49,733 bases of DNA from Clostridiales bacterium (GTDB taxonomy: Bacteria > Bacillota > Clostridia > Peptostreptococcales > Acidaminobacteraceae). How positions within the stretch are numbered: position 1 is the stretch's first letter; the number at the start of each line of letters is the position of its first letter. Below, piece by piece: positions 8,519 to 18,885 of the stretch. Both the position numbers and the translations under genes were made by a program. The notes beneath the pieces were generated by a model that made no database searches, was not told the DNA's origin, and was given only the letters and a program-made list of their open reading frames with translations. The stretch lies in contig JAIOSU010000198.1 of the NCBI GenBank assembly GCA_021107455.1, forward strand, positions 1 to 49,733. Direction: 5' to 3'.

Positions 8519-9064
8519 CTACTCTGTTGTTCCCTCTTCAAAATCGATCATTCTTGTTTGAGAATCACCGTGAGAAAACTCTTTTTCAAGCTCAAGAACC
8601 TCATTTCTCGATTTTTTAAGATCCTCTTCTTTTCGTTTAAGGTCTTGATCCAATTTTTCCATTCTTCTTCTCAGCTGAGATACACCAGTCTCATAAATAC
8701 TGGAAGAATCAATCAGTTTTGAAAACTCATGAACCATTTTTTCATAAGCAAGGCTTCGTCTTTCAAATTCAGATACAACGGCATCCAATTCGTCGCGTGC
8801 ACTTTTAAGCTCATATTGAGGCGAATTGATTCTACGTTCGAGTTCTTCTTTTTCAATCAGTGCCTTATGTAACTCATCAGCCACATTCAGTGCCGTCAAC
8901 ACTCCAATCATGGATGTGCTCAGTTTTTTATTGCCCTCAAATGTTTCTCTCATTTTATCATCAACATAATTGGCGACTTTTTGCATATGTTCTCTGGAAT
9001 CATCACTGACCAGTGTATAATCACGGTCCATTATCTTTACGGTAACTTTGTTTTTTTGTGTCAT
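8519..9064 (-). CDS. zapA: Cell division protein ZapA, long coiled-coil form
   Basis: The first 80 residues match ZapA: KVTVKIMDRDYTLVSDDSRE, then a helix with VANYVDDKMRE and VLTALNVADELHK. ZapA binds and bundles FtsZ filaments at the division ring. At 181 residues it is about twice the usual 85-110; the extra part (about 70-170) is a heptad-rich coiled coil (EKEELERR ... KRKEEDLKKSRNEVLELEKE). Longer ZapA proteins of this sort occur in clostridia. The start has GAGGGGTG six bases upstream, and a TATAAT lies further upstream near 9100. Its place before U32 and mutS2 is a recurrent clostridial order. Confidence 0.9.
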   Translation of the reverse strand: MTQKNKVTVKIMDRDYTLVSDDSREHMQKVANYVDDKMRETFEGNKKLSTSMIGVLTALNVADELHKALIEKEELERRINSPQYELKSARDELDAVVSEFERRSLAYEKMVHEFSKLIDSSSIYETGVSQLRRRMEKLDQDLKRKEEDLKKSRNEVLELEKEFSHGDSQTRMIDFEEGTTE

Positions 9065-9145
9065 AAGCTACACCCCTCGCATATTCAATCATTCTAAAAT
9101 CATTATACTAAAAAAATGCAAGCTTTTACACAAATTTTTAGAGTT

Positions 9146-9982
9146 TTATTCAACGAGTCGAATACCGTCTTCAAAAATAGCAATTTTATTTTCCTTCAAT
9201 AGTTTCCCGACAGCCCTTTTAAAAGCTCGTTTGCTTAAATTCAAGCGCTTTTTGATAATCTCAGGATCACTGTCATCGTTTAGATAAAGCTCACCGTCGG
9301 ACTCCTCAAGTGCTTTAAGTAGGATATCGACATCATTATTGATTTGAACGTGTGCCTTCTCCTTGATACTCAAATTGATTCTTCCGTCTTCACGAATTCG
9401 AGTAATTCGGGCTTCAAGTTTAGCACCTTCTTTGATTTCCTTGTAAAGCTCGTGTTTTGGGATCAGACCGTGATATCTGTCATCAACAGCGAAAAAAGCT
9501 CCCATATCAGGTTTGATCTCGATCACTGTACCATTTACGTGTTGTCCTACTTTATAACCTGATCCAACAGTGAGATAGTTGTATATTTTCATGGACGCAC
9601 AAAGTTGATCCTTGAAATCGATATACATCGTCACAAGACACTTTTGTCCTTTCCTGAGTTGTCCTTTAGCCTCGTTGTAAGGCAAATAAAGATCTTTATC
9701 CAATCCCATGTTGAGGAAAAAACCATTTTCAATATTGCCTGTGACTTCAAGCACAGCAATGCCTCCAAGCTCGATCAATGGTTTCTTTGTAGTGGCTACG
9801 AGTCTTTTTTCTGAATCTCTGTAGATGAATACCTCGATTTCCTGATCGATTTCCATATCATCCTTGACCAATTTCTTTGGCAACAAAACTTCGTTTTCTC
9901 CATTGAGTTCATCACTCAAATAAGCTCCGTAATCAGAGAATCTGTTCACATATGCCTTCTGCGTTTTTCCTGTTTGAAACAT
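9146..9982 (-). CDS. cvfB: CvfB-type S1 RNA-binding protein
   Basis: A 278-residue protein of the CvfB/YitL family: several S1-like OB folds (FSDYGAYLSDE; GTVIEIKPDMGAFFAVDDRYHGLIPKHE; ARITRIREDGRINLS) followed by a winged-helix C terminus (GELYLNDDSDPEIIKKRLNLSKRAFKRAVG). In staphylococci CvfB binds RNA and influences virulence gene expression; in this organism it would be a cytoplasmic RNA-binding regulator. It has a GAAAGG ribosome binding site. It lies downstream of the csp gene but behind that gene's terminator, so probably has its own promoter, which I could not define well. Confidence 0.9.
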   Translation of the reverse strand: MFQTGKTQKAYVNRFSDYGAYLSDELNGENEVLLPKKLVKDDMEIDQEIEVFIYRDSEKRLVATTKKPLIELGGIAVLEVTGNIENGFFLNMGLDKDLYLPYNEAKGQLRKGQKCLVTMYIDFKDQLCASMKIYNYLTVGSGYKVGQHVNGTVIEIKPDMGAFFAVDDRYHGLIPKHELYKEIKEGAKLEARITRIREDGRINLSIKEKAHVQINNDVDILLKALEESDGELYLNDDSDPEIIKKRLNLSKRAFKRAVGKLLKENKIAIFEDGIRLVE

Positions 9983-10030
9983 AAATGTATCCTTTCTTTT
10001 ACAATATATAGTATAACGACACTGTAAATT

Positions 10031-10059
10031 TAAAAAAGCCCCGGCTATGCCGAGGCTTT
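10031..10059 (-). terminator. Intrinsic terminator after csp gene
   Basis: AAGCCTCGG and CCGGGGCTT form a GC-rich hairpin followed by six T on the minus strand, directly after the cold-shock gene. Confidence 0.9.
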
Positions 10060-10067
10060 AGGTTTGA

Positions 10068-10268
10068 CTATCTGATTGGTGTTACGTTCTCAGCTTGAGG
10101 ACCTTTAGGACCTTGAGCGATTTCAAAAGTAACTGCTTCGCCTTCTTCTAAAGACTTGAAGCCATCTTTGTTAATTTGTGAGAAGTGTACGAAAACGTCT
10201 TTTCCGTCATCACCAGTGATAAAACCAAAACCTTTTTCTGAGTTAAACCATTTTACAGTTCCGTTCAT
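10068..10268 (-). CDS. Cold-shock protein (CspA family)
   Basis: A 66-residue single cold-shock domain with the RNA-binding motifs KGFGFI (RNP1) and VFVHF (RNP2), and the usual start [16 protein letters not shown]. Such proteins bind single-stranded RNA and DNA and melt mRNA structure. The ATG has GGAGG upstream (TTGGAGGCACAAC). It is monocistronic: its own promoter with a leader of about 140 bases upstream and a terminator downstream. Confidence 0.97.
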   Translation of the reverse strand: MNGTVKWFNSEKGFGFITGDDGKDVFVHFSQINKDGFKSLEEGEAVTFEIAQGPKGPQAENVTPIR

Positions 10269-10441
10269 GTTGTGCCTCCAAAATTTAATATTTCCTTAAA
10301 AACCTAATAGAAAAAATATTAACAAAATCTTGGAAACTAAACTCAAAAAAGAATTTTGTTTTCCTAACTTTTTAATTAATTTTTTTTTCCTGTGGATCTA
10401 AGGTACGTCTTAATAATACACTTTTTCCATTTTTTTTGCAA
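10269..10441 (-). promoter_or_regulatory. csp promoter and long 5' leader
   Basis: TTGCAA (10436-10441) and TATTAT (10413-10418) are spaced by 17 bases on the minus strand. The transcript would have an A/T-rich leader of about 135-140 bases, as is usual for cold-shock mRNAs whose leaders fold differently with temperature. I did not derive a definite fold. Confidence 0.6.
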
Positions 10442-10444
10442 GTC

Positions 10445-12094
<1,650 letters not shown>

Positions 12095-12127
12095 TTATTA
12101 ATCCGTATTGTAAACACTCAACTATAA

Positions 12128-12155
12128 ATTATATCATTTTTTTTCAGAAGTACAA
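12128..12155 (-). promoter_or_regulatory. Promoter of the ABC-F gene
   Basis: TTGTAC (12150-12155) and TATAAT (12128-12133), 16 bases apart on the minus strand, about 55 bases before the GTG start. Confidence 0.6.
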
Positions 12156-12178
12156 TGGTTTTAATCAAATGTTACCGG

Positions 12179-13516
12179 TTATTCATGAACTACGCTCTTT
12201 CCGCGCCATCCTCCTTTGATTAATCTTCTGAGCATCAAAAGACCTCTCAAAATCTCATCTGCCGCCATGGCAAACCAGATGCCTGCAAGACCGAATTCCA
12301 ATACAACCCCGAAATAATAAGCTCCAAGCGTACTCACCAGCCACATTGAAAACACGCCTGCAATCACTGGGAAATTAACATCGCCCGCAGCTTTGAACGC
12401 ATTGATGATCACCAAATTGAGCACTCTGCCGAACTCCACTAAAAAATCTATCATAATGATTTGTGCACCCAGTTTAATGATTAATGGGTCATCAGTGAAT
12501 ATGGACATCAATGAGTGCCTGAAGACCACAAACAACAAGGATACTGACATTGTGACTGTCAGGGATTGTTTAACCGACCTCATTGTAATTCGATAAGCTT
12601 CATCCTCTTTACCTGCACCAATCAGGTGACCGACAATGATTTGGTTGGCCTGTGCTATCGCAAGTGTGGCAAGATAAGTAAACCAAACTATGATTTGTAC
12701 ATAGATTTTTGTTGTAACTGCAGCGGTACCCATCAGATTGATGAATGAAAAAATCACCATTTGGGAAAACTGCCAGGATATCGGCTCTCCAGCTGAGGGC
12801 AATCCAAGTTTAAGAAACTGGACGACCAGTTTTTTAGGTACTGGAAACAAGTGCTTTAGCGATGGTTTGACACCATAATATTTCACCAAAACGAAGATCA
12901 TGATAACTACAGCGATTGAACGACTGAAGACAGTGGAAATGGCAACTCCTTTCACACCTAGAATCGGAAGTCCGAAAGGTCCGAAGAGGAAAATATAATT
13001 TCCTATCACGTTGATGATATTCATCCCAATTGCCAAATACATCGACAATTTCGTTTGTCCATGACTTTTTAAGATTACGGATGAAACAGTAAATAGTGCC
13101 GGTACAAACAAAAATCCCAACATTGTACTTAAATATGAGGTTGTATCAGGGTATAACTCCGCTGGCATATTGATGAGTCCAAAAAACTGCAACTGGAAGG
13201 TATATAATAATATCGCGATTAACCCAGACAACAATATATTGGACCCGAATGCGAGTGTATATACCTGATTCAAGTCTTTTTTATGAGAAGCACCTATAAA
13301 CTGAGTGACCATAATTCCCGTAGCCGCAGAAGTTATGTTAAATAGTATAAGCAGGGTATTAAGTATTTGATTAGCATTGCCCACAGCCGCAACCGCAAGA
13401 TCGGAATATCGACTCAGCATTACGGTGTCCACATTACCCATAATCATAAACAGAAGCACTTCTATGAAGATTGGCCAAGCCAATTTTATTGGATTTGTAT
13501 TTTCATCTATTCTCAA
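12179..13516 (-). CDS. MATE family efflux transporter
   Basis: A 445-residue protein with about twelve membrane segments and MATE features: a start motif PIKLAWPIFIEVLLFMIMGNVDTVMLS, VGNANQ, and a repeated half with AIAQANQIIVGHLIGAGKEDEA. MATE proteins export drugs or metabolites using Na+ or H+ gradients; the substrate is not evident. The start appears to be TTG at 13516, since the only nearby ATG is out of frame; AGAGAG lies eight bases upstream. It lies behind the pheT terminator and about 100 bases ahead of ABC-F, which has its own promoter. Confidence 0.93.
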   Translation of the reverse strand: MRIDENTNPIKLAWPIFIEVLLFMIMGNVDTVMLSRYSDLAVAAVGNANQILNTLLILFNITSAATGIMVTQFIGASHKKDLNQVYTLAFGSNILLSGLIAILLYTFQLQFFGLINMPAELYPDTTSYLSTMLGFLFVPALFTVSSVILKSHGQTKLSMYLAIGMNIINVIGNYIFLFGPFGLPILGVKGVAISTVFSRSIAVVIMIFVLVKYYGVKPSLKHLFPVPKKLVVQFLKLGLPSAGEPISWQFSQMVIFSFINLMGTAAVTTKIYVQIIVWFTYLATLAIAQANQIIVGHLIGAGKEDEAYRITMRSVKQSLTVTMSVSLLFVVFRHSLMSIFTDDPLIIKLGAQIIMIDFLVEFGRVLNLVIINAFKAAGDVNFPVIAGVFSMWLVSTLGAYYFGVVLEFGLAGIWFAMAADEILRGLLMLRRLIKGGWRGKSVVHE

Positions 13517-13618
13517 AGTCGTTTCTCTCTTTTCAATTATTCAATCTAAATTACATCATAACGCTTCTGGTATAAAATTCAACCTTTTTTATGTTTTGTT
13601 GTATGTGAAATCAAAGCT

Positions 13619-13651
13619 AAAAAAGGTGCCTTACCTCATAGGTAAAGCACC
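13619..13651 (-). terminator. Intrinsic terminator after pheT
   Basis: GGTGCTTTACC and GGTAAGGCACC form a hairpin followed by TTTTTT on the minus strand. Confidence 0.85.
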
Positions 13652-13665
13652 ATGTTTCGAAAGTC

Positions 13666-16056
13666 TTATCTCAATTGCGCATCTAGTTCATCTTCAAGTG
13701 CTTTGAGAATCTTTGAAAATATTTTATTGACCGCTTCATCCTCAAGCGTGCGTTCCTCTGATCTGAACACCAATGCATAGGCCACCGACTTATAGCCTTC
13801 AGGAATTTGACGACCTTTATACATATCAAACATGACAACAGATTCTAAAAGTGCTCCAGCTGATGCTTTTACAAGCTGTTCAATCTGATAAGATGTAGTC
13901 TCATCCTTAACTAAAACTGCTATGTCTCTTTCGATAGCAGGGTATCTCGGGATGGCTTTGAACAGTTTTGATTCGCGCGACAATTGCATGATCAAATTAA
14001 AATCGAGATCAGCGACATAAGTTCTTATTCCGAGACTGTATTCCTCCTGAACCAATGGATGGATTTCTCCCATCGTTCCAAGAATGTGATCTCCCCAAAT
14101 GATATTGGCACATCTACCGGTGTGGTAAGTTGGTGAGTGTGTCTCTTTCTCGAAGTAATACCCCTCGACACCAATTCCACTTAGCATATTCTCAACGATA
14201 CCCTTAAGAGTGAAAAAGTCTTCATGTTCTCCATATAAACCAATGGTCAACATCTTTTTCTCGATCGGCAATTGTTTTACGGGTAGTTCTTTTGGCAAGA
14301 ACACACTACCCATCTCAAACACTTTTGCCTTCAGATTCTTACGATTATAATTTCTTGATAACACCTCAAGAACGTTCGGAACAAGTGAAGCTCTCATGAC
14401 GCTGAACTCTTCTCCTAGTGGATTGATTAGTTCCACTTGATTACGCAACAAACTATTTTCAGGTAGATTGATACGATCCAAGTCTTTTCTTGATACAAAA
14501 GAATACGTTAATATTTCATCCACTCCGGAAGATAAAAGCTCAGTTTTGGCTTTTTCTTCTATCAACTGGGCATTAGTCCTCGCTCCCCAAGTCGATGTTT
14601 TAGGCAAAGTCATCTTAATTTGATCATAACCGTATAATCTTGCTATTTCCTCCACCAAATCAATCTCTTTGAGAAGATCCAGTCGATAATATGGTGGGAT
14701 TGCTTTCAATCCATCGGTATCAATGACTTCAATCTCCAGTTTTTTTAGAATCTCAATCATTTCCTGTGCAGTGAGTTCACTACCGATCATCTGGTTGATT
14801 CGCTCAACACGAAATGGAATCTCCAGTCTTGAAGCTTTGTTCGGATAAACATCAATTAGACCAGGTACAACTTCTCCCGCGCCTAAAAGTTCAATCAGAT
14901 GACACACTCGATCCACAACCATTGCAGGCAATTCAACGCTGACTCCTTTTTCATAACGTGATGACGCTTCAGAACGGAGTCCCAAATCTTTGGATGTTTT
15001 TCTGATGCTTGTCTTGTCAAATGTAGCTACTTCAAGCAAAACAGCTTTTGTATCACTGTTGATTTCGGTATTGGCACCACCCATGACACCTGCTATGGCA
15101 ATCGGTTTATCCTTATCAGCAATAACGAGCATCTCATCTGTCAAAATTCTATCTTTATCATCAAGTGTCGTAATCACTTCTTCCGACTTTGCTCTTCTGA
15201 CGATGATTTCACCACCAGAAACAGAATGCAAATCAAATGCATGAATTGGTTGACCATATTCGAGCATTACAAAATTCGTTATATCAACTATATTGTTGAT
15301 TGGACGCATTCCGGATTGCATCAATCTGAGTTGCATCCATAGCGGAGATGTTTCAATCATTATATTTTTAATGATCTTAGCGGCATAGCGTGGACATAGA
15401 TCAGGATCATCAATTCTTACAGAAGCAAAAGTTTCAACTTCAGATGCTGCTGTTTCGTTATAGAGTTCTGGAAGTTTGACAGGTACATCAAAACTTGCTG
15501 AGACCTCTCGAGCCATCCCAAGCATACTGAGGCAGTCAGGTCGATTAGGTGTGATTTCAAATTCGATGACTGCTTCATCAAGTTTAAGAATTTTAAGTAT
15601 GTCCTCTCCGATTGGGTAGGCTTGGTCGAGAATCAAGATACCATCATCAAATTCTTTTGGAATGGATGATCCCTCGAAACCGAGCTCTTCGAGTGAGCAT
15701 AACATCCCGTTCGACACCTCGCCTCTGAGTTTTCCTTTTTTAATTTTGACCCCTCCAGCAATAACTGCTCCGTTCAATGCTACGGGAATATAATCTCCGA
15801 TACTGATGTTTGTTGCACCTGTAACGATTTGTATTTCTTCAGTTCCGACATCAACAGTACAAACCACTAATTTATCTGCATTAGGATGCTGAATGATGTT
15901 CAGTATTTTACCAACCACTACATTTTCAATACCTTCACAAATCTTATACGACCCTTCATTGTTTGATCCTGTAAGGACGAGCTTGTCCATCAGAGTCTTG
16001 TCATCTAAATTTTCTATATCTACATAAGATTTTAACCATTCTATAGGTACTCTCAT
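13666..16056 (-). CDS. pheT: Phenylalanyl-tRNA synthetase beta subunit
   Basis: A 796-residue protein of normal length. It has an N-terminal EMAP/OB-fold tRNA-binding domain (VVGKILNIIQHPNADKLVVCTVDVG, about residues 40-150), the B3/B4 editing region (ITPNRPDCLSMLG onwards), B5, a catalytic-like core (INPLGEEFSVMRASLVPN) and a C-terminal anticodon-binding ferredoxin-like domain (KAIPRYPAIERDIAVLV). It pairs with PheS as an alpha2-beta2 enzyme charging tRNA-Phe and clearing mischarged Tyr. It starts 19 bases after pheS and shares its T-box control. Confidence 0.98.
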   Translation of the reverse strand: MRVPIEWLKSYVDIENLDDKTLMDKLVLTGSNNEGSYKICEGIENVVVGKILNIIQHPNADKLVVCTVDVGTEEIQIVTGATNISIGDYIPVALNGAVIAGGVKIKKGKLRGEVSNGMLCSLEELGFEGSSIPKEFDDGILILDQAYPIGEDILKILKLDEAVIEFEITPNRPDCLSMLGMAREVSASFDVPVKLPELYNETAASEVETFASVRIDDPDLCPRYAAKIIKNIMIETSPLWMQLRLMQSGMRPINNIVDITNFVMLEYGQPIHAFDLHSVSGGEIIVRRAKSEEVITTLDDKDRILTDEMLVIADKDKPIAIAGVMGGANTEINSDTKAVLLEVATFDKTSIRKTSKDLGLRSEASSRYEKGVSVELPAMVVDRVCHLIELLGAGEVVPGLIDVYPNKASRLEIPFRVERINQMIGSELTAQEMIEILKKLEIEVIDTDGLKAIPPYYRLDLLKEIDLVEEIARLYGYDQIKMTLPKTSTWGARTNAQLIEEKAKTELLSSGVDEILTYSFVSRKDLDRINLPENSLLRNQVELINPLGEEFSVMRASLVPNVLEVLSRNYNRKNLKAKVFEMGSVFLPKELPVKQLPIEKKMLTIGLYGEHEDFFTLKGIVENMLSGIGVEGYYFEKETHSPTYHTGRCANIIWGDHILGTMGEIHPLVQEEYSLGIRTYVADLDFNLIMQLSRESKLFKAIPRYPAIERDIAVLVKDETTSYQIEQLVKASAGALLESVVMFDMYKGRQIPEGYKSVAYALVFRSEERTLEDEAVNKIFSKILKALEDELDAQLR

Positions 16057-16075
16057 TTTTGCCTCCTTAACTTAT

Positions 16076-17095
16076 CTAAAATTGTTTGATTAAACGTATG
16101 TCATTTTCGAAAAGAATTCGAATATCGTCAATCTCATATTTAAGCATGGTAATACGATCAAGTCCCATTCCAAATGCAAACCCTGTGTAAACCTCAGGAT
16201 CTATTCCACATTCACTAAGTACATTTGGATGGACCATACCACAACCCAAGATTTCAATCCAACCGCTTCCCTTACAGAACCTGCACCCTTCTCCACCACA
16301 TTTGAAACAAGAAACATCCACTTCACCACTTGGCTCAGTAAATGGAAAATAATGTGGTCTGAATTTAGTGCGGGTCTGGCTACCAAACAATCTCTTGGCA
16401 AACATATCCAGCGTACCTTTAAGATCTGCCATGGTGATGTCTTTGTCCACAACAAGTCCCTCAATTTGATGGAACATAGGTGAATGGGTCGCATCAATCT
16501 CATCATTTCTAAAGCATCTTCCAGGTGCAATGATCCGAATCGGTGGCTTTTGAGATTTCATGGTTCTAACCTGAATTGGTGATGTTTGTGTTCTTAGGAT
16601 GAGCTCTTCATTGATATAGAATGTATCCGACAAACTTCTCGAAGGATGGTCAACCGGTGCGTTAAGTGCGTCGAAATTATGATAAACCGTATCAATTTCA
16701 GGTCCCTCGGCAATTTTGAAACCCATGCCCAGGAAAATTTCCTTTATTTCATCCAGTGCAACATTAAGGGGATGTTTATGACCTCTCAAGCTTTTCTTCG
16801 AAGGCATGGTGACATCAATTCCCTCTGTTTGTAATTGAATGTCCATTTCAATTCGCTTTTTATCTTCCTTTACTGAATCAAGGAGATTTTCAATGGCTTC
16901 ACGCACATCATTGGCCATTTTTCCAACAATAGGGCGCTCTTCATTACTCAGATCTTTCATATTTTTAAGAACTGAGGTCACTTCACCTTTTTTGCCCAAA
17001 TATTTGACTCTAAGATCTTCGAGTTCTTTGAGACTCTTAGCGGCTTTCACTTCATCAGTGGCCATAAGCAATAATTTTTCCAAAATTTCTTTCAT
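16076..17095 (-). CDS. pheS: Phenylalanyl-tRNA synthetase alpha subunit
   Basis: A class II synthetase catalytic subunit of 339 residues: an N-terminal coiled coil (1-90), motif 2 region ([24 protein letters not shown]), a cysteine knuckle ([16 protein letters not shown]) often present in Firmicute PheS, and motif 3 ([16 protein letters not shown]). I start at the second ATG (17095), since GGGAGG is six bases before it and abuts the first ATG. It is the first gene after the T-box(Phe) leader. Confidence 0.98.
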   Translation of the reverse strand: MKEILEKLLLMATDEVKAAKSLKELEDLRVKYLGKKGEVTSVLKNMKDLSNEERPIVGKMANDVREAIENLLDSVKEDKKRIEMDIQLQTEGIDVTMPSKKSLRGHKHPLNVALDEIKEIFLGMGFKIAEGPEIDTVYHNFDALNAPVDHPSRSLSDTFYINEELILRTQTSPIQVRTMKSQKPPIRIIAPGRCFRNDEIDATHSPMFHQIEGLVVDKDITMADLKGTLDMFAKRLFGSQTRTKFRPHYFPFTEPSGEVDVSCFKCGGEGCRFCKGSGWIEILGCGMVHPNVLSECGIDPEVYTGFAFGMGLDRITMLKYEIDDIRILFENDIRLIKQF

Positions 17096-17127
17096 CTTCA
17101 TCCTCCCACATCAATATTCAAAAAATA

Positions 17128-17364
17128 AAAAAACTCCATCCCGTAAAGGGACGGAGTATATTCCGCGGTACCACCCAATTTGATTGCAACAGCAATCCTC
17201 TCAGAACCTTAACGCGGCGTACGGCACTTTCTACTCGAGTTCAAAAGTGCATCTCCAGAGTGAACTTCAGCGTTTTCAATATGGAAAGTTTGCACCAGTT
17301 GCTTTCCTCTCTAAAAAATATCCTACGCTTACTCTCTCTTTCACAGATGTTCGTTTTTTCCAAT
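17128..17364 (-). ncRNA. T-box riboswitch, Phe specifier, upstream of pheST
   Basis: The minus strand shows GGGTGGTACCGCGG (17163-17176), a specifier codon TTC (17262-17264, context TGAAG-TTC-ACTCTGGAG), and a terminator hairpin CTCCGTCCC / GGGATGGAG with a T run (17128-17156). Uncharged tRNA-Phe should bind and allow transcription of pheST. Confidence 0.96.
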
Positions 17365-17370
17365 ACAGCT

Positions 17371-17399
17371 ATGATACCATAAAACAATTCATCAAACAA
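17371..17399 (-). promoter_or_regulatory. Promoter of T-box-pheST
   Basis: TTGTTT (17394-17399) and TATCAT (17371-17376) are 17 bases apart on the minus strand, five bases past the stop of the upstream methyltransferase gene. Confidence 0.6.
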
Positions 17400-17403
17400 G
17401 TTT

Positions 17404-18213
17404 TTATCGTGATGAACTTTTCTCAGCAATCCTATACATCATAATCCCTGCCGCAACTGCTGCGTTCAAGGACTCCGCTTTACCAAAAATGGGAATCTTG
17501 ACGCAAACATCAGCTACTCCTATCAACTCTTCCGAGACACCATTGGCTTCGTTACCGATCACCAAACAATTTTTCTCGGAGTAATTATCATCTTCTTTAT
17601 AATCCTTTGAATCTTTAAGTGAAGTTACAACTATATTATAGCCTAGAGACTTGAGTTTATTGATTAAAGCGAGCGGTTGTTCAGTTTCAACAAACCTGAC
17701 GTTAAGAATGGATCCTACAGTACTGCGTACAACCTTGTCATTATAGACATCCACACAGCCTTTATTCAAAATAACATATGAAAAGCCGGCAGCATCTGCG
17801 GTCCTGATAACAGTCCCCATATTGCCAGGGTCCTGCAATCGGTCAAGCATGATCAAAGAAGTGATCTCTTCTTCTTTCAACATTTCCAGAAATCCCTCAT
17901 CACTCATCTTATCAGGGATGGACATGATGCCAATGACCCCTTGAGAGTTCTCAGTATGTGATATTTCTTTGAACAAAGCAGTTTCAACAGAATAGACCTG
18001 AGCAATCTCATCAAACTCAAAAGTCATCTCAATATGAGTTGAGACATCGCTCGACACCAGTATTGCATGACATTTTTGACCTGTTTCTATGGCCAAAGTA
18101 ACTGTTCTAAGACCTTCAAGAAGAAACTTTTGCTCTTTTTCCCTATATTTTTTTGTTGCAAGAGACTTCGCAAGTTTGATCCACTTATTCTGATGAGATG
18201 TGATTTCTATCAA
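17404..18213 (-). CDS. TrmH family (SpoU) RNA methyltransferase
   Basis: A 269-residue SPOUT-fold enzyme with the three SpoU motifs: motif 1 LDRLQDPGNMGTVIRTADAAGF, motif 2 VIGNEANGVSEEL, motif 3 IPIFGKAESLNAAVAAGIMMY. The N-terminal 90 residues match the SpoU substrate-binding domain. It should 2'-O-methylate rRNA or tRNA; the exact site is not readable. The start is TTG at 18213 with GAGGT upstream, three bases after ktrA, so it ends a ktrB-ktrA-methyltransferase unit. A related gene commonly sits between rplT and pheS in clostridia. Confidence 0.93.
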   Translation of the reverse strand: MIEITSHQNKWIKLAKSLATKKYREKEQKFLLEGLRTVTLAIETGQKCHAILVSSDVSTHIEMTFEFDEIAQVYSVETALFKEISHTENSQGVIGIMSIPDKMSDEGFLEMLKEEEITSLIMLDRLQDPGNMGTVIRTADAAGFSYVILNKGCVDVYNDKVVRSTVGSILNVRFVETEQPLALINKLKSLGYNIVVTSLKDSKDYKEDDNYSEKNCLVIGNEANGVSEELIGVADVCVKIPIFGKAESLNAAVAAGIMMYRIAEKSSSR

Positions 18214-18216
18214 TTG

Positions 18217-18867
18217 TTACCTCTTTTCAAGCTTTTGGAGATCTTTGTTATGACCCACGACCACGAGAATATCATCTTTGAGCAATACACGATCAGGCTC
18301 TACATTGATATCAATTTCATCGCCTCTTCTAATTGCTATAACAGAAATGGAATATTGTCTACGCATGTTGATTTCAACCAAACTCTTGCCAATCCATTCT
18401 CCACTCATTTTGATTTCAAGTATACTATACTCTGGTGCCAAGTCAATCAGTTCGAGTACATTGCTTGATAATAGACCTTTGGCGACTTTTATGCCCATTT
18501 CTTTTTCTGGGAAAACGACTCTATTGGCACCAATCTTATAAAGGACCTTTGCATGAGCTGCATTTTGAGCTTTTGCAATGATGTGCTTGATGCCCATTTC
18601 CTTAACCAAAAGAGTCACAAGGATTGACGATTGTATATCTGAACCGATAGTCACTATGGCGACATCAAAATTTCTGATTCCTAGTGCTTTAATCGCATTT
18701 TCATCAGTTGCGTCTGCCTGAACAGCGTAAGTTACTTTATCTGAAATACTTTGTATGATTTCTTCATTATCATCAACCACCATGACTTCACTACCCATCT
18801 CGGACAGTTTGATTGCAACACTTTGTCCAAATCGACCACAACCTATTACAACGAATTGTTTGCTCAT
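18217..18867 (-). CDS. ktrA: Ktr/Trk potassium uptake regulatory subunit (RCK protein)
   Basis: A 216-residue single RCK protein: a Rossmann nucleotide-binding half (VIGCGRFGQSVAIKLSEMG, ending in VDDNEE) and a C-terminal RCK_C domain (about 140-216). In KtrAB such a ring gates the KtrB channel in response to ATP/ADP, and its C domain can bind c-di-AMP; the sequence supports the family but not the ligand. It follows ktrB by 18 bases with GGAGGAATAAG before the ATG. Confidence 0.94.
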   Translation of the reverse strand: MSKQFVVIGCGRFGQSVAIKLSEMGSEVMVVDDNEEIIQSISDKVTYAVQADATDENAIKALGIRNFDVAIVTIGSDIQSSILVTLLVKEMGIKHIIAKAQNAAHAKVLYKIGANRVVFPEKEMGIKVAKGLLSSNVLELIDLAPEYSILEIKMSGEWIGKSLVEINMRRQYSISVIAIRRGDEIDINVEPDRVLLKDDILVVVGHNKDLQKLEKR

Positions 18868-18885
18868 CTTATTCCTCCAATTATT

